Positions 47,493 to 59,632 of a stretch of DNA of 64,000 nucleotides are shown in pieces; position 1 is the stretch's first letter; each line of letters opens with the position of its first letter. The stretch is from Asparagus officinalis (lineage: Eukaryota > Streptophyta > Magnoliopsida > Asparagales > Asparagaceae). The stretch covers positions 119,656,070 through 119,720,069 of the forward strand of contig NC_033797.1 in assembly GCF_001876935.1 (NCBI RefSeq). Reading direction: 5' to 3'. A model generated the notes under the pieces. The model saw nothing but the letters and a program-made list of their open reading frames with translations. It ran no database searches and was not told the origin of the DNA. Both the position numbers and the translations under genes were made by a program.

Positions 47493-48598
47493 TGTAGACG
47501 GTAAAAAATACCTCCGTGGACTAGCAAGAAATCCGCCTGTAAGGGGAAATCGCCCAAAGCCGCGCGAATTCACCCTTTATCACAACTCGCCAGACCGAGT
47601 CTGCATTCAAATCCGCGAGCAAACCCCAAAGGCGCCAATATGGCCAGATATCTGCTACCCCACGTGCTGAGATGGGCTTTCCTACCTCTCTCGACCCTAA
47701 GGGAGAGGTCACAGTACTCCAAGACTGTCAAGCGGCCGCTCACAGTACGAAGGACTGGGCAGGTGTCGAGTCGACCTGAACATTCATAAATGCAACTCAC
47801 CTCGGCTGTCTGAGTCAAGAGACGAATCCGCCAGCATTCGGCGAGCTGTCCAAACCCACTCGAGTGCCAGGGACATGCTTTCCCACCTATCTCGACCTGA
47901 AGAGAGAAGACACGGTACTCCAGGCCCGCCGGATAGCCGCCCACAGTACAAGTGAGCAGACAGGTATCAAAGCAGCCTGCACCTTCATAAATGCGACTCA
48001 CCTCAGTTGTCCAAGCGAAGGGTGAGAGCCGCCGGCGCTCGGTGGTTGGTCAGATCCACGCAAGCATCCGACAGCCGTTGTCACGCATACAAGGAGGGGC
48101 TTTCCCACTCCTATGTGACGTGATGCAGAGCACAGCTCTTTGAATGACCACTCGTGGTACGGATGAGCAGCAGAATATCTCCGAATAATGTATGGTCACA
48201 TCCCATAATTCAAGGAGCAGTCAAGCTGTCTTTCTTCCATTTAAAAGCCTCTTCCAGCAAACTTTGAAAAAGGTCGAAAAACTTTGAGAAAAACAGTCGA
48301 GACCGAGCTCTTTGCATAATTCCGATCGCCGGCGAACTAAACAGACCCGAACTCTCCCAAGTTGAGCTTCTACTGCGAACTGAAGCTCCCCAGCAACCTC
48401 GATCGAACGGTCCAAGGGAAGCAGACTCGACACGAGCATCGAGCGAAGCATCCTGTAGCCACCAAAAGTCCCCACACTAAACAAAGAGGGCATTCCCTCT
48501 GCTTCTGTTGTAAACATTTGATTATTAGTTTGTAATAAGCCTTCTTATCAATACAAACGAAACTCCCTGTTTTCGGAAAATCAAATTTACACCCTACA
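47493..48598 (+). repeat. 5' LTR of Gypsy-4 (1106 bp)
   Basis: It starts TGTAGACGGTAAAAAATACC and ends TTACACCCTACA, five bases before the primer site. It is GC-rich, with a diverged internal duplication (around 47690-47770 and 47880-48005) built around CTTTCCNACCT...CTCGACC...CATAAATGC. Confidence 0.75.
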
Positions 48599-48603
48599 GA
48601 AGA

Positions 48604-48620
48604 TGGCAACCACAGTGGGA
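48604..48620 (+). other. Primer-binding site of Gypsy-4
   Basis: TGGCAACCACAGTGGGA lies five bases after the LTR. It differs by one base from that of Gypsy-5. The preceding A makes the gag start codon, so the start overlaps the primer site. Confidence 0.75.
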
Positions 48621-48744
48621 GAAGCTGTTTCATCAAACGAAATGGTGGTGGCTCAATTCGATGAAGTTGCTGTCGGGCACAGTGGGAGAAGCTGTTTCAT
48701 CAAACGAAATGGTGGTGGCTCAATTCGATGAAGTTGCTGTCGGG
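48611..48744 (+). repeat. 67-bp perfect tandem duplication at the gag start of Gypsy-4
   Basis: Positions 48611-48677 and 48678-48744 appear identical. As 67 is not a multiple of three, the ATG at 48603 runs into TGA at the end of the second copy, so the gag frame is no longer joined to its start. Confidence 0.92.
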
Positions 48745-51700
48745 ACAGCCGTGGAGTCCCTAGAGATTGAGTTCGACCAAGCCAAGTATGAAGAGTACTT
48801 GTCTTCCTCCTCCTCTGGTGGCGATGCGTCCCGCAAACGCCACAGAGTCGTGCGCCGAGGCCGACCTCAAATGGTCAAAGCCTCCGCGCCTGAGGGTTCC
48901 ACCCGAGTCTCGTCGGGGGAACCCGCTCCCTCGCAATCGATCAAGGCCAAGCCGGAGATCGAGCGCAAGGGACAAGGGTCTGCCAAATGGGTCGCCAAGC
49001 GATCCCCGCAGACACCTGTCCCGGAGGAAACGCCGGTTCACTCCGGCATAAACTGCACTGCCACAGCCCACGGTGATGCTCTCCTCGCTAGGAGAGCTAG
49101 CTAACAGCGACGACAAACACTCGTCAGACAGGAGGTCCAAACCTCCATTTCCCACAATGGCCTGAATCATTGTACAGGCCCGAAAAATGCTAGGCGAGGA
49201 GGCAAACTGCCCAACGTCGGGAGGCTCTCCAAATCAGGAGCGCCGACTGAGGGGGACAGAGCCACCCGCTCAGGAGGACTTCGCTTCTCAGGTCACATCC
49301 CTAATGCGAATAACTCACCTCCAGCAAGCGAGCCTACCCGGATAGGCGAATCCTCGAAGGCTGGAGAGCCTCGCCATAACCCTTTGGCGGATAAACGTGA
49401 AAAAGTAGGCGACACCTCACGAACTCGCTTGTTCAAACGAAGGGTTGAAACTCGCCTGCATGCTGGAGTTCGCCCGAACACGAGAACTCGCCCGTCAAGG
49501 CGAGATCGCCTGACTCCAGCACCAAGACGTTCCGCTCAATGCGCACCAGAGAACACATCCAAAGATCTCTCGTGCACTCACCCGAGCGACCCTTTTGAGG
49601 CTGGGGGTTGTCACCAACCGCCCACAAAAGACCTCAGAGAATACTTAACTCGCAAACGCACTATACATGAGGCGAATCCTCAGTGCCACTGCGAGAGGGT
49701 CATCCATACGGTCCTCGCCGACTGCCAATGCGTTGGAACGGCAAAACCTTCGGTGTTTGAGCGACTTTCTCAATAGTTCTCTCGACCAAGGCCCTCCCGT
49801 CGAAGGCGTCGTCACCAAAAAGGACGCACTGCCGACGACCTAGAGCTCCCGTCCACCACAGTTAACATGACGGACAAGGGGAATACGGTACTCTCTGACT
49901 CGCCAGACTCGCACTCCGTCCTGAGACCTAACTCTCGGTTCGCTCAATGCCGGCAGGAGGGCATATACCAGCGAACACGTAGTCACAGGGGGGTAAGCAT
50001 TGAGTTTGATAACTCCACCCTGGTACCTCCCTCCTACGGTGAAGACGAGGTTCATTCGGCGGCGGCCACATCTCAGACCTCGCGCTCGAGTCAAGACGCG
50101 CTGGCGAGGGTGCACATGACCGAACTCACCCACGAGCAGACAGTGGCTCAAAAGCTGGAGGAACAGCAGGCGACCATCAACTCTCTAAGAGAGATGATGG
50201 AGCAACTTCTGAACAAGAAGAAGAAGAAGAAAAGAACCCAGCGTCCCTTACCTCGGCAAACTAGGGACAAGGAGTAGGTACCTCCCCGTCGCCCGGCGAC
50301 TAAAATGGAAGACAATAGTAATTCGCAATCCGATTACTCTTCCAAGACGTCGCTGGGGATGTCGCATACCGGTAGCGTCCGTGACAAGAGATTCGACGAG
50401 TTCCAGGACCAGCTCAACGCGCTGAAGCTTCAGCAAAACATGAACAAGCTAGGGGTGGTACGTCCCTACCCTATCGAATGGGACACGGTCCCATACCCGG
50501 CGAAGTTCAAGCCGATCAGCTTGGTACAGTTTGATGGCAAGGGATCACCCTCGCAGCACATCTACTACTTCATGGCGCAGACTGGATTCCTTACGGGGAA
50601 TGATGCCATTCTCACTCGACTATTCATAGGTACCCTCAAGAGGGTGGCCTTTGAATGATTCCACAAACTAGAGCCCGGCTCTATCAAGGCATGGGTCGAC
50701 GTTGAAAAGCTCTTCCTCGCCTGCTTCTTCGACGACGACACAGAAGTGTCAATGGACACTCTCCTTGCTAAAAAGCAACGGAAGTCGGAGTCGGTCAATG
50801 ACTTCGTGAAAAGATTTCGGAATCGATCAGTACACTGTCGGGACCAAGTTTCCGAGTCGACACTGATCGAGATGTGCCGCAACAACCTGTCGATCCATAT
50901 TTTGTCTAAAATAGGCGCAGTAGAGACCCGGACATGGAAGGAGCTTGTTCGCCAGGGCGAACAAGTCAAAAACATGATCAAGAGGCTGGAGGCCGAGGAG
51001 CCGTAGTCCAAGAAGGGAGCAGCAGAGCCACCCGTGCCAAAGAATCCTCCTCGGTCGAGGGGAAAAGAGATCATGGCAGTCGACTCCGCCCCGGCACCAA
51101 AGGCTGCTTAAAAGCCGAAACCCAGGCAATTTGAATATCGCGCCCCGCGACAATACGACTTCAAAGAGGATCAGGTGGTGGCGACCTTCGACACTCTACT
51201 CAAGAGTGGGCGAATTAAATTGCCAAAAGCTGCGAAACCCGAGGAGGCGGACAAAACCGGTGACCCAAGTTACTGTGCCTATCACAGATTCCTTGGCCAT
51301 CACACAACCAAGTGCTACGTCCTCAAGGACAAGCTCTAGGCCCTCTATGACACGGAGGTTTTGAAAAAAGAGAAAGTCCAAAAGCAAGTGACTACGAACA
51401 TGATCACTTTGAGCTTTGGGACAGATCTCCCGGAGGTTCAAGCTCCGGCGGGGGTAATTCCTATCCCCAAGGCGGTCTTGAAAATCACCAATAACGATCC
51501 TCACAACCAGCGGGGGAAGGGTTTGATCCCACAGACTCTGCCATCGGGACAGGTGATGTGGGTCCATCCAGACCTCCTCAATGATGAGCAATGGACTGCA
51601 CGGCCTTCCAAGGAGGCTAAGGGAAAACACTGCAACGTTGTCTCCGCCATCCCGGGTAGAGATAACGCGGCAATGACTGCCCTGACGGACTCTGAAGAGG

Positions 51701-52383
51701 ACACCAACGTCTTCGCCACGAGAGCAGGGAAGGAATTCGCGAAGAAATATCCCGCGAGGGCGGAGAGCCCGGCAGGACCTCCCACAAGGCAGGTCGTGAC
51801 GACCCCTCCCAATCCGGAAGGACCAAGCTCAAGCCGCCAGCCTTTCCGGTTCAACGTGCTCGCGCAGCTGAAAAGCATCCCCACGCGAATTACCATGTAC
51901 GACCTCCTCCGGTTATCCAGATCTACCCGGGAGGCCCTACAAGAGGCGTTGGCCGACTCAGAGGCGTTCTCCACCCATTTCTCGAAAGAGATGGAGGCAG
52001 AGCGGGAATGTGCAACTTGCTGCCAAATCTCCGAGAGACGGGTCCCGTGCATCACTTTCACTCCTGAGGACATGCTCATCAAGAGCACATCTCATGATCG
52101 GCCGCTGTACTTCACAGGATACGTCGGCTCGTCGAAAGTGGATCGGATTCAGGTCGATCCAGGGTCTGCGCTGAGCATCGTGCCCCTGAAATTAATCAAA
52201 CACTTGGGGATACCGCCGAAACGCCTCTCCTCGACCACGATGACCATCTTTGGCTTTAACGCCACGGGGACTCGGCCGCTCGGCAAAATCCGCCTGAAAT
52301 GTCGGATAGGCGACATGAAGACGGAGGTGACATGCTACATCATCGACGCCGAACCTTCCTACAACGTGCTCTTGGGATGCCCG

Positions 52384-52447
52384 TGTTAGCCCTTATGTTT
52401 TGATGATGTTCTTACAACCACCATTATCGGTACTAATGGCTTATTGA
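52384..52447 (+). repeat. Start of a Copia LTR inserted in Gypsy-4
   Basis: TGTTAGCCCTTATGTTTTGA, TGATGTT matches the minus-strand start of the solo LTR at 45569-47336 (TGTTGGCCTTCTTGTTTTGA). It begins in the LLGRPW region of the protease. The rest is lost in the gap. Confidence 0.65.
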
Positions 52448-53447
52448 NNNNNNNNNNNNNNNNNNNNNNNNNNNNNNNNNNNNNNNNNNNNNNNNNNNNN
52501 NNNNNNNNNNNNNNNNNNNNNNNNNNNNNNNNNNNNNNNNNNNNNNNNNNNNNNNNNNNNNNNNNNNNNNNNNNNNNNNNNNNNNNNNNNNNNNNNNNNN
52601 NNNNNNNNNNNNNNNNNNNNNNNNNNNNNNNNNNNNNNNNNNNNNNNNNNNNNNNNNNNNNNNNNNNNNNNNNNNNNNNNNNNNNNNNNNNNNNNNNNNN
52701 NNNNNNNNNNNNNNNNNNNNNNNNNNNNNNNNNNNNNNNNNNNNNNNNNNNNNNNNNNNNNNNNNNNNNNNNNNNNNNNNNNNNNNNNNNNNNNNNNNNN
52801 NNNNNNNNNNNNNNNNNNNNNNNNNNNNNNNNNNNNNNNNNNNNNNNNNNNNNNNNNNNNNNNNNNNNNNNNNNNNNNNNNNNNNNNNNNNNNNNNNNNN
52901 NNNNNNNNNNNNNNNNNNNNNNNNNNNNNNNNNNNNNNNNNNNNNNNNNNNNNNNNNNNNNNNNNNNNNNNNNNNNNNNNNNNNNNNNNNNNNNNNNNNN
53001 NNNNNNNNNNNNNNNNNNNNNNNNNNNNNNNNNNNNNNNNNNNNNNNNNNNNNNNNNNNNNNNNNNNNNNNNNNNNNNNNNNNNNNNNNNNNNNNNNNNN
53101 NNNNNNNNNNNNNNNNNNNNNNNNNNNNNNNNNNNNNNNNNNNNNNNNNNNNNNNNNNNNNNNNNNNNNNNNNNNNNNNNNNNNNNNNNNNNNNNNNNNN
53201 NNNNNNNNNNNNNNNNNNNNNNNNNNNNNNNNNNNNNNNNNNNNNNNNNNNNNNNNNNNNNNNNNNNNNNNNNNNNNNNNNNNNNNNNNNNNNNNNNNNN
53301 NNNNNNNNNNNNNNNNNNNNNNNNNNNNNNNNNNNNNNNNNNNNNNNNNNNNNNNNNNNNNNNNNNNNNNNNNNNNNNNNNNNNNNNNNNNNNNNNNNNN
53401 NNNNNNNNNNNNNNNNNNNNNNNNNNNNNNNNNNNNNNNNNNNNNNN
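52448..53447. other. Assembly gap (1000 N)
   Basis: Exactly 1000 ambiguous bases. The sequences on each side belong to different elements on opposite strands. Confidence 0.99.
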
Positions 53448-56400
53448 TGCTCACTAGGTGGCGGATAATTGTAGTGATATTCATTTCCGCTCCGAGTCGC
53501 AAAAGCTTCTTGTTCTCCTTCAGAGAGTGGGAAAGTGGGGATTCTTTCGTTATCTTCCCCTGGGATAGCAGAGACTCCATAACAAGACTTCCCTTTTCCT
53601 TTAGACTTCCTCCCGGATGACGAACCGACCCATTGTTCATCTCCAATCAAATCTGGATGAAACCAAAGGATTTCGCCATTTGGGGTTGTGTGCGGCACAA
53701 GTCCCTTTTGGCGCTGTCCGTGCGGATCGTCATTCACCGTCTTCATCCCGACTTTGGTGACGCGTTTTGGCTCGAACCAAGTTGTAGGCACCGACCCAAA
53801 ACTGATTGACACTGCGTTGGCCCCCACATTCTTGGCTGGTTTCGGGGTTATGACTCCTACGTCGATTAACGCCTGGATCTTGTCCTTGAGGTGGTAGCAT
53901 GATCTCGTAGGGTGGTGGACCGCTCTGTGGTACGCGCAGTACTTTGGATCCGTCACTTTGCTGGCCCCTTCTTGATCCACGATCGCCGGCAACTGGATCT
54001 TGTTGTTCTCCAACAGGTATTTGAAGATGCCGGGAACTTCATCATCCTTGAAGGAGTACACTTTAGGAAACCTCGGCTCCGCAGATTTCTGCTTCTGAGG
54101 CCGTTGTTGCCATTGTCCTCGAGATTGTTGGGGTGCTTGTTGCTGTGGCTGCTGTTGCTGTGGTTGCAATTGAAAGGTTTGATTAGCATCAACTGCATTA
54201 GCTTGTGCCTTACCTTTCCCCCGTGGGACGAAGTTTTGCTTTGGAGCACTTGTCGCCGGTTGGCCTCTTTCCGCCTTCTTCCTCTTAAGGAATCGCTCAG
54301 CTTGCTCTCCCCGGAGTTTCAAGTCCTTCCATGTATTGGATGGTGCCGTCCCCATTGCTTCTAGCACGTCCAACGCGAGGTTGTTGTGGCAGGTCTGGAG
54401 GATGAATTCCTCGGTGATCGGGTCCCGGCAATTCATCGCCTTGTTCCGGAATCTTTTGACGAAGGTATCGACTAACTCTCCGTCCTTCTGCTTCTCATCG
54501 AGCAACGATCCGATAGATATCTCGGTGTCGTCGTCGAAGAAGTTGGCCAGGAACTTGGTCTCCATGTCATCCCAGCTGTTTACGCTGCCTGGCTTGAGGC
54601 GGCGATACCAATCGAAGGCGGCTCCGCGAAGAGTGCCGACGAATGACCGCACCATCAGAGGCTCATTACCAGAGATCACCCCCAAGTGCGATTTGAAGTA
54701 AATCAAATGCTGGGTAGGTGAACCCATCCCATTAAACGGCGTGAAGTTAATTAGATTAAACTTCGCCGGATATGGGATCGATTCCCATTCTCTTGGGTAT
54801 GGGCAAGGAATGCCTGTTTTCTTCGTCTCTTGAGCGGAAATTAGTGTGTTGATTTTGCTCTCGAGGTTCTTGATCTTCAGGTTTTCGCCGGTTTCTTCGC
54901 CAGCATTCTCATTACCACCCCCTGCGTTGCATTGACAGGATGATCATTAGTATTCTGAGCATTTGTATCCTCATCTTCCAGATTAACCGGGTTACGACGA
55001 TTCTGCTCGCCTTGTTGGTTCGCCAATGCTTGGATTTGTTGGTCATGCATTTCTCTCATCTGCTGCATGGCCATCTCCATCTCAAATTTGAAACTTTCTT
55101 TCTGCTTAGCCAAAGCGTCTTCAAGCATCTTGGCCATCTGCTCCGCACTTATCATCAGGGCCTCGCGGGGTTGTCCCTCGCTGGATACTGTATTATCTGA
55201 TGCCACCGCGGAGCCGGCATCAGATTCTTCATCTTCTGAAGGGCGTCTTGTCCGAACCCTACCATAGGTTGCTCGTTCGATGGTTCCGGACTGTAGACGG
55301 GTTCTAGGTCGGGAGGCTCTCAGAATTGACTCGAAATCATCTCGTGCCAATGTCTTCTTGCTCGTCATGTTGGTGGTGACCCTCGGAAATTCTCTGTCTT
55401 CAATCATCCTTCTTCTTCATTGGAAGCGCCTAGGCCTTGGTTTTGGCGTCTCCGCACTGAGTCTTTCAAAAACTGAAACTCTTTCGGGGACCGCCTTAAT
55501 GCAATTGCATTCAGACAATACCGCCCGAATGAGTTTGGAACAGGGACATTGAATTTCCTGTTCTCGAGGACTCCTCTTCCTGGTTCTGTTCGTACTCCCA
55601 GCACGATAATACAACTCGTCATCTTGACAGTCGGAGTAACCTATCGTGTGCGGGCACGACTTCTCAGGTATAACACTATCACTATCAGATAATGTTTCCC
55701 TCTGAGGGTGGATCGCCTTCTTTGGGCTTTCAAAGGTTACACGCCTAGAAACATGCCTTCGTGGGCGCGAGTCTTCAGCGTGCTCTTGGACTTCGATGCG
55801 CAAGTTAGTGCGCGCAGCTGCCTTGAGCTCTTTGTTATGTTGGCGGTGATGGTGACCCCCAGCATTTTGAGTCGTTCTGGGCTTCTTCATCGGGCCCAAA
55901 CGCTCGTGAACTGAAGCTTTGCCTCTCTCATCCGGAATTATACCGAGGCGCTCTAAAATTGATTTCTTCTTGCGGGATGACTCTGCATGATCTCCCGGAG
56001 AAGTTATTGGGATTAACGGCAACTTTGGTTGATTCGCCGGAGTTTGGCCTTGCTTTGAAGGCTGCAATGGCTGCTTTTTGGCCTGGGTCGCCACTTCAGA
56101 CTTAGGCTTCCAGACTTGGCGGGTTGGTGGTGGCTTCTTCGCCTCCTCCTTTTGCAGTCTTCTACGGGCTTCCTGAGCTTGAGCCTGTGCCTGCGCTGAC
56201 ATCGCGCGGCGCTTGCGAATACGCTCTTCAAGTGTCGAACGGTTCCGTTTGACGCGGACCCATTCGTTCTTTGGCGGCTTGGAAGAGTCGCCGTTCATTG
56301 GTGGTTGAGGCTGTTTGCCTCTTCTGTTCTTCAACTCCGCGTTGTAGCGGAATCCGTCCATAGACTCCATCGCCTTAGCGAGTTGCCGCGCAAGGCGTTG

Positions 56401-56805
56401 ACGACGCCTCTGGCGGGCTCTCTTTGAGAGAGTCACAACGCCCTGAACAGTGGAGGCGTTGGCGGGAGTTGGGTTGACCTGATTGGAGGTCGGTGGAACT
56501 TCATCTGACGCGACTTTGGCGTCAGCTGGGTTGAGAGCTTCGTTGATTTTCCGGGCAGCTTCAAACCAACGAACGTTTCTCCCGGAGGAGAACTTCTTAG
56601 ACTTGCGGGGGGAGGTAGATCCGGACGAGGACACGTACTCCTCGAACTTGGCTTGGTCGAACTCGTACTCGACCTCCTCCACGACCGGGATTGCAATCCG
56701 CGGCTGCGACGCATCAATCTCGTTGGCGAGATCGTCGGCTCCCACTGTGGTCGCCAGATTGTTCGCGTGGAAAACTGTTTTCTTTTTCATTGAGATAATT
56801 GTCAT
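53448..56805 (-). pseudogene. gag: Gypsy gag with a stop and a frameshift
   Basis: Three minus-strand blocks make up the protein: 56805-55417, 55407-54877 and 54727-53448. The first two share a frame and are split by a TGA near 55414 (RRFQ*RRRRM). The third is shifted, explained by one missing G in the G run at about 54917-54922, where relatives read GGGN. The core shows FVGTLRGAAFDWYRRLKPG, then FLANFFDDDTEISIGSLL; a Gln-rich stretch follows (near 54090-54170), then CAYHRAVHHPTRSC and KGLVPHTTPNGEILWFHPDL. The first ATG (56805) lies in the LTR, and the primer site is translated as LATTVGA. There is no ATG at the place used by Gypsy-3, so initiation upstream in U5 is likely. Confidence 0.87.
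56741..56757 (-). other. Primer-binding site of Gypsy-5
   Basis: Minus-strand TGGCGACCACAGTGGGA lies three bases from the LTR end. It is probably primed by an arginine tRNA. Confidence 0.7.
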
Positions 56806-57606
56806 CTTGGATTACAAAGATCCGGTCTTTTATAGATCCGGTTACAACTAAATCAAAGAAAATAAAGAAAAATTACAACTCTCCTCTGTGAACAAATCAC
56901 GAGCTCCTGTTTTGCGGTCGCTCGCTTTGGTGGGTTCTTTGCCTGCGCCGGGATTAATCCGTGGACCACCGCGCGATCTAGATCCGGTCGGATCTACACG
57001 AGTATGCGGGTATTATTCCACGAAGGGAATAATAGCCGGGAGGGATTAATCCACCAAGGGAATAATCGCTCGGATCTCGAGATCTAAGACCAAGCTTAGA
57101 TCTGGAGTGTAGTCTCGTGTAGATCTCAGATCTGTTCTTTCTTCCTCTCGAGATCCTGCCTTTTCTGACGTGGATGGTCGCCGAGGATCAGATCCGAATG
57201 TGCAAGTCTTCTGGTCTTCAAAGCTCCGAGTTCACTCTTCAATCCGGCAGAGTTTCGGCTCTTGAAAGTTCGACCTCCGAAAATGAACATCTCTAGGCCT
57301 ATTTATAGGCTCTCAGGACAGTGGCTGCAAAAAGAGAATTGTCGGCCACCTCTGGCCACTGTCGGCCACCTCGGGCCACTGTCGGCCACCTCGGGGAGTC
57401 CGAAACTGATCTTGATTCGATCGTGATTCGTCTGAGTCTGTTCTTGGTTGGATGACTCGTTGATTCTTTGACACTTTGCTTGATTCCGAACGCGTATGGA
57501 TGCATTCCGTCGCTTGCGTGCGATTCGTCGATCTCGTCGCCTCGTTGGTTCGTCGGTTTATGCCGAACTGTGCTAAGGGACCTATAAGCAATTTTATATG
57601 CCTACA
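56760..57606 (-). repeat. 5' LTR of Gypsy-5 (847 bp)
   Basis: The minus strand starts TGTAGGCATATAAAATTGC and ends CCACGCGAACA. A TATAAATAG box lies at 57299-57307. GTCGGCCACCTC...GGCCACT is repeated about three times at 57335-57392. Confidence 0.88.
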
Positions 57607-59036
57607 CATCCTAGACAAAATTTTCGTCTGGGATACTCATCCTAGACGGAATTTCCGTCTAGGAAAAAAAAGTATCCTAGACGGAATTTTGAGTATCCTA
57701 GAAAGAATCTCCGTCTAGGATGCTATGCTACAGTAGTTTTTTTTTGTGAACCTACTCAATTAATACCAAAGATACACATGCAATTAAGCCTAATAAAATA
57801 TTTCCTTAATACAGATATCAACAAGATATTAGAGCCATTATATACTCATAAATTTTCAATGTACCAAATTTTGCATAAATCATTCCTAATCCGATACAGG
57901 AGAGCACACATACAATAATCTGAAATGTAAATGCTCGTATTAAAATTATGGTTCAAGTGGAAACTGAAAGCTTTATGAATACAAGTAATTTAACACCCTA
58001 TGATTAGTCAACGCAGGCATGATACTTAATGCATCCATCAACAGTCTCAACAACAAGTTGCTTCATGCGCAAAAGCAGCAGCAAGTAAGATCGCCCCTTG
58101 TGGCCTAAAAAAAGTGAAAGAAAAAAAATATTAGATCTCTCAGCCTGACACAAAACTTTAAGCAAAGTACCTTTGATCTGCAGAAAAATGAAAATGACAT
58201 TTCAATATCTACTAGGAAACAACATTTTGTAACGGCTAACAGTGATGGGTACATGAAAATTGTGGTTACAAGACAATATTATGACAAAAAAAAAATGATA
58301 TAATTACATGTAAATTCTCAAAGTATCTGAAAACACACTAGCACACTAAACACAAGATTAAGGCTCAAAGCTTTAGTATTGCGAAGGAGATTAGAACAAC
58401 ACATAAACAGAGAGCTGAAAACAATAAAAACATGAAACAAAAGAAAAACTTGTCAACAAGAGTATGCAAACATCTATGACAAGTTTCAACTCAGATTTGT
58501 AAGAAGCATGTCGTTCCAGCTTGTCGGTGTCAATCATGGATACATAGCTATTGTGGATTTCCTATCTTACAAAAAATTGGCATTTACACATAGTGCAGAG
58601 GATAGAAAATCAAACAAATTTTCCCATGAAGCCACATATAAGTTAGGGGATAAATAGAGTCTTGGTTCTTGTAAAATCAAGACAGCCAACACAATAAATC
58701 CAAACACCAAATAAAGAACCACTTATGCAACAACCAGTTAATTTTCAACTACAATAGAACTTATGGACCCTATAAAAATCAAAATTTGTCATGTATCTAC
58801 CTTTTTATTTAATTATTGTGTAAAGAATAATCCTGCATGGGAGAGTTAATGGGCAAACAAACCTATACTGGTGCGGAGTTTTAAATATATCACATCTCCT
58901 TGACCCCTGCTCCCCTTGCTCAACCTATCTTGCAGAGAATGCCTAAGAGCACCTATACAAGCAAACACACTATTTTCAACATTCAGCTAAAAGTTGTTAA
59001 GCTTAACAATATTCTAAATATTCAAGTTTACTGAAC

Positions 59037-59252
59037 CTCTTTGCAAACTCAAGAACTGCAGAGCCATCATTGAAATTCCCGACTATATGCTGATGTGATA
59101 AAGAACTTGTAGGATAGTTCTCAAGGGGATCCAAAGTGAGCACTTTGATCCCTATTTGACTCGCTGCTTGGCAGAGCATTTGACCCAACTGCCCGCCTCC
59201 CAATATGCCAACAAGCATTTCCGACACCTTATGAACTGATAAACAATCCTCT
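59037..59252 (-). pseudogene. Captured exon of phosphoribosylaminoimidazole (AIR) carboxylase, PurK domain
   Basis: The enzyme makes CAIR in de novo purine synthesis. The minus-strand exon has an acceptor after ATGCAG and a donor GTTCAG. It reads VHKVSEMLVGILGGGQLGQM, LCQAASQIGIKVLTLDPLEN, SLSHQHIVGNFNDGSAVLEF, AKR. GGGQLGQM is the glycine-rich N-terminal motif of PurK-type proteins, and the exon is open throughout. Flanking exons were not found, so it is a fragment. It lies inside CACTA-3, on the minus strand. Confidence 0.82.
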
Positions 59253-59530
59253 CTGCATGAATGTAATAAGTAGCATATGATAGACAAATTCTTTCTTGTT
59301 TACAAACATGACGAAACTCAAACAAACATATATAATTCCATCGAACTCGACAACACCCATTTGAGAAAAAAGAGTTTTCCATCGAACTCGACAACATGGC
59401 CAAGATACTGAAGTGCGCCAGGAATGACAATATACAAGTCACAAAATCTCACCCCAAAAAAAAAGGGGAACTAAAATTACAAAAAAAAAAAAGAAAATCA
59501 CAGAATCAAACTCCAAGAACTACAAACTTA

Positions 59531-59632
59531 CCCTGAAATCCCCATCGACAAGAAGAGCCTCATGTTCACGTAGTTGGACCACGAAATCCCCATCGCCAGC
59601 AAAACCCTCCTCCCCGACGACCACATGCCCCT
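59531..59632 (-). pseudogene. Exon-like fragment of an unidentified gene in CACTA-3
   Basis: The minus strand is open and GC-rich here: VVVGEEGFAGDGDFVVQLRE, HEALLVDGDF, ending near GGGTAAG. It contains an internal direct repeat (GATGGGGATTTC twice). I do not recognise the protein; it could be the preceding exon of a captured gene. Confidence 0.35.

Larger units (their letters stand above)
47493..52383 (+). mobile_element. Decayed Ty3/Gypsy element, LTR to protease (Gypsy-4)
   Basis: The order is 5' LTR (47493-48598), primer-binding site, and a long gag-protease region. It then stops at 52383, where a Copia LTR starts. Its LTR differs from that of Gypsy-1/3/5, but the primer site and gag layout are related, so it is a sister family. 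Pol after the protease would lie beyond the inserted LTR and the gap. Confidence 0.82.
48603..52383 (+). pseudogene. gag-pro: Gypsy gag-protease with many premature stops
   Basis: Apart from the first codons, one frame carries the whole protein. It shows FDQAKYEEYLSSSSSGG, the basic segments, CHCERVIHTVLADCQC, the gag core (FIGTLKRVAFE, then FLACFFDDDTEVSMDTLL), CAYHRFLGHHTTKC and HPDLLNDEQW. The protease has VDPGSALSIVPL, where DPGS replaces the usual D[ST]G, then EPSYNVLLGCP. In-frame stops lie at 49102, 49774, 50275, 50656, 51004, 51109 and 51337; most are consistent with C-to-T or G-to-A changes. Initiation at 48603 (ATG overlapping the primer site) is cut off by a 67-base duplication. 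The reading ends at the Copia LTR start (52384). Confidence 0.85.
53448..57606 (-). mobile_element. Ty3/Gypsy element, 5' LTR and gag into pol boundary (Gypsy-5)
   Basis: The minus strand reads 5' LTR (57606-56760), primer-binding site (56757-56741), and gag to the gap. It is the same family as Gypsy-1 and Gypsy-3. It is inserted in the CACTA-3 repeat array; CATCC (57607-57611) should be one copy of the target duplication. Unlike Gypsy-1, coding continues past the CAYHR motif, so this copy came from a longer, protease-containing version. Confidence 0.88.

Noticed and set aside
52433..53646. Open frames spanning the second N gap
   Set aside because: They are created by the gap; only the part after 53448 is real gag coding sequence.
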